A stretch of 7,287 nt of DNA from contig JAHJTR010000039.1 of assembly GCA_018829865.1 (NCBI GenBank), forward strand, positions 1 through 7,287, in the 5' to 3' direction. Source of the DNA: Patescibacteria group bacterium (GTDB lineage: Bacteria; Patescibacteriota; Gracilibacteria; UBA1369; JAHJTR01). A model generated the notes under the pieces. The model searched no databases. It was not told the DNA's origin and was given only the letters and a program-made list of their open reading frames with translations. Made by a program: the position numbers and the translations under genes. Positions 6,701 through 7,287 of this stretch are shown here, piece by piece. Numbering within the stretch: position 1 is the first letter of the stretch; every line of letters begins with the position of its first letter.

Positions 6701-7287
6701 ATGAAAACCTCAAATAACGATAATTTTGATCTTATTTCTATAATAAGCGCAGATCCACTCAAAGATGCTGATAAATTCATAAGTGATTGGCTTAATCAAG
6801 GCTTTCACGCCGACATGCATTATCTAAAAAAGAATCATCATAAAAGGGTGAATCCCCAAAAGATAATGCCTCGCTCAAAAAGCGTGATTATTGTAGCAAA
6901 AAATTATTATAGTGAGGAGTCAAATGCATATTCACCTCAAGAATCCGGCTCCATCAGCAAATACGCCCGTTTCCGCGATTACCACAAGCAAATCGAAAAA
7001 ATGCTCAAGTCATTAACTCACGCATTACAACAAGAATTCCCAAATGCAACAACAAAAAGCTACGTCGACCACGGCCCCATCCTCGAAAAAGGCTTCGCTC
7101 AAAAAGCCGGCCTCGGATTCATCGGCAAAAACACAACACTAATAACGCCAAAATTCGGCTCATGGGTATTTTTAGGAAGCATCATAACCGATATCCCTCC
7201 TGAAAAACTTCAATCAAGCAGTCAAAATATATCACCCCAAAGCAAAACACCTCCACCAAAATCAGCCAACCCTAACCCTCCGGCCCC
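6701..7287 (+). CDS. queG: Epoxyqueuosine reductase QueG, 5' part cut by the window end
   Basis: The frame is open from the ATG at 6701 to the window edge (195 full codons), so only the N-terminal half is visible. QueG is a cytoplasmic cobalamin- and [4Fe-4S]-dependent enzyme that reduces epoxyqueuosine to queuosine in the wobble position of tRNAs with GUN anticodons, the last step of that pathway. Family motifs include GFHADMHYL (34-42), RVNPQKIMPRSKSVIIVAKNYY (49-70), ISKYARFRDYHK (85-96), VDHGPILEK (122-130) and AGLGFIGKN (136-144), then GSWVFLGSIITD (153-164). Asp123 probably corresponds to the catalytic aspartate. After residue 165 comes a Ser/Gln/Pro-rich stretch of about 30 residues where the family usually reaches its first CxxC cluster much sooner. 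The ferredoxin-like cluster region is beyond the window. No strong Shine-Dalgarno sequence is seen. The gene diverges from the large duplicated gene with 66 bp between the starts. Confidence 0.92.
   Translation, partial: MKTSNNDNFDLISIISADPLKDADKFISDWLNQGFHADMHYLKKNHHKRVNPQKIMPRSKSVIIVAKNYYSEESNAYSPQESGSISKYARFRDYHKQIEKMLKSLTHALQQEFPNATTKSYVDHGPILEKGFAQKAGLGFIGKNTTLITPKFGSWVFLGSIITDIPPEKLQSSSQNISPQSKTPPPKSANPNPPA

Noticed and set aside
6586..6780. 64-codon frame on the - strand spanning the divergent promoter region
   Set aside because: It overlaps the starts of two supported genes and the promoter, and has no ribosome site or recognisable content.

Overview
The window looks like ordinary chromosomal DNA from an uncultured bacterium, with one unusual large gene. 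It holds three complete protein genes and the 5' part of a fourth. The layout is: a secreted, probable lipoprotein gene (+, 96-974); a convergent intergenic region with a strong hairpin; a PcrA/UvrD-type DNA helicase gene (-, 1146-3362); a very large gene of unrecognised family (-, 3452-6634); and, divergent from it, the start of queG (+, 6701 to the window edge), for epoxyqueuosine reductase. I see no tRNA, rRNA, CRISPR array, transposase or phage gene.

Taxonomy is inferred only weakly. The helicase motif III reads GDDWQSIYSWRGAD, a variant I associate from memory with Patescibacteria (CPR) helicases. The genome is AT-rich, and two of the four genes have no Shine-Dalgarno-like sequence. An uncultured Patescibacteria-like bacterium is a reasonable guess, not a demonstrated one.

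The most interesting object is the 1060-residue protein at 3452-6634. Reading it against itself shows two diverged copies of one unit of about 460 residues, offset by a nearly constant 515-519 residues. Near the end of copy 1 there is a motif series whose order and spacing fit the (p)ppGpp synthetase domain of RelA/SpoT enzymes: R378-x-K380, S384, K388, D402-x-x-G-x-R407, GY445 and E458-I-Q. The same positions in copy 2 are mostly replaced, although fold-level residues and spacings are kept. I therefore infer a tandem RelA/SpoT-like nucleotidyltransferase with one possibly active copy and one degenerate copy, each joined to a conserved H-x-H/D-x-R-Y module that I do not recognise. This is inference from motifs alone and needs a profile or structure search.

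The genes do not form one pathway. The helicase (DNA repair and replication) and queG (tRNA queuosine modification) are housekeeping genes. The large gene sits between them with its own convincing promoter (TTTACA-N16-TATAAT) in a 66-bp divergent region. The lipoprotein gene is bracketed by a perfect 10-bp inverted repeat (AGTGTCTGTC / GACAGACACT), which could be the ends of a small mobile or REP-type unit.
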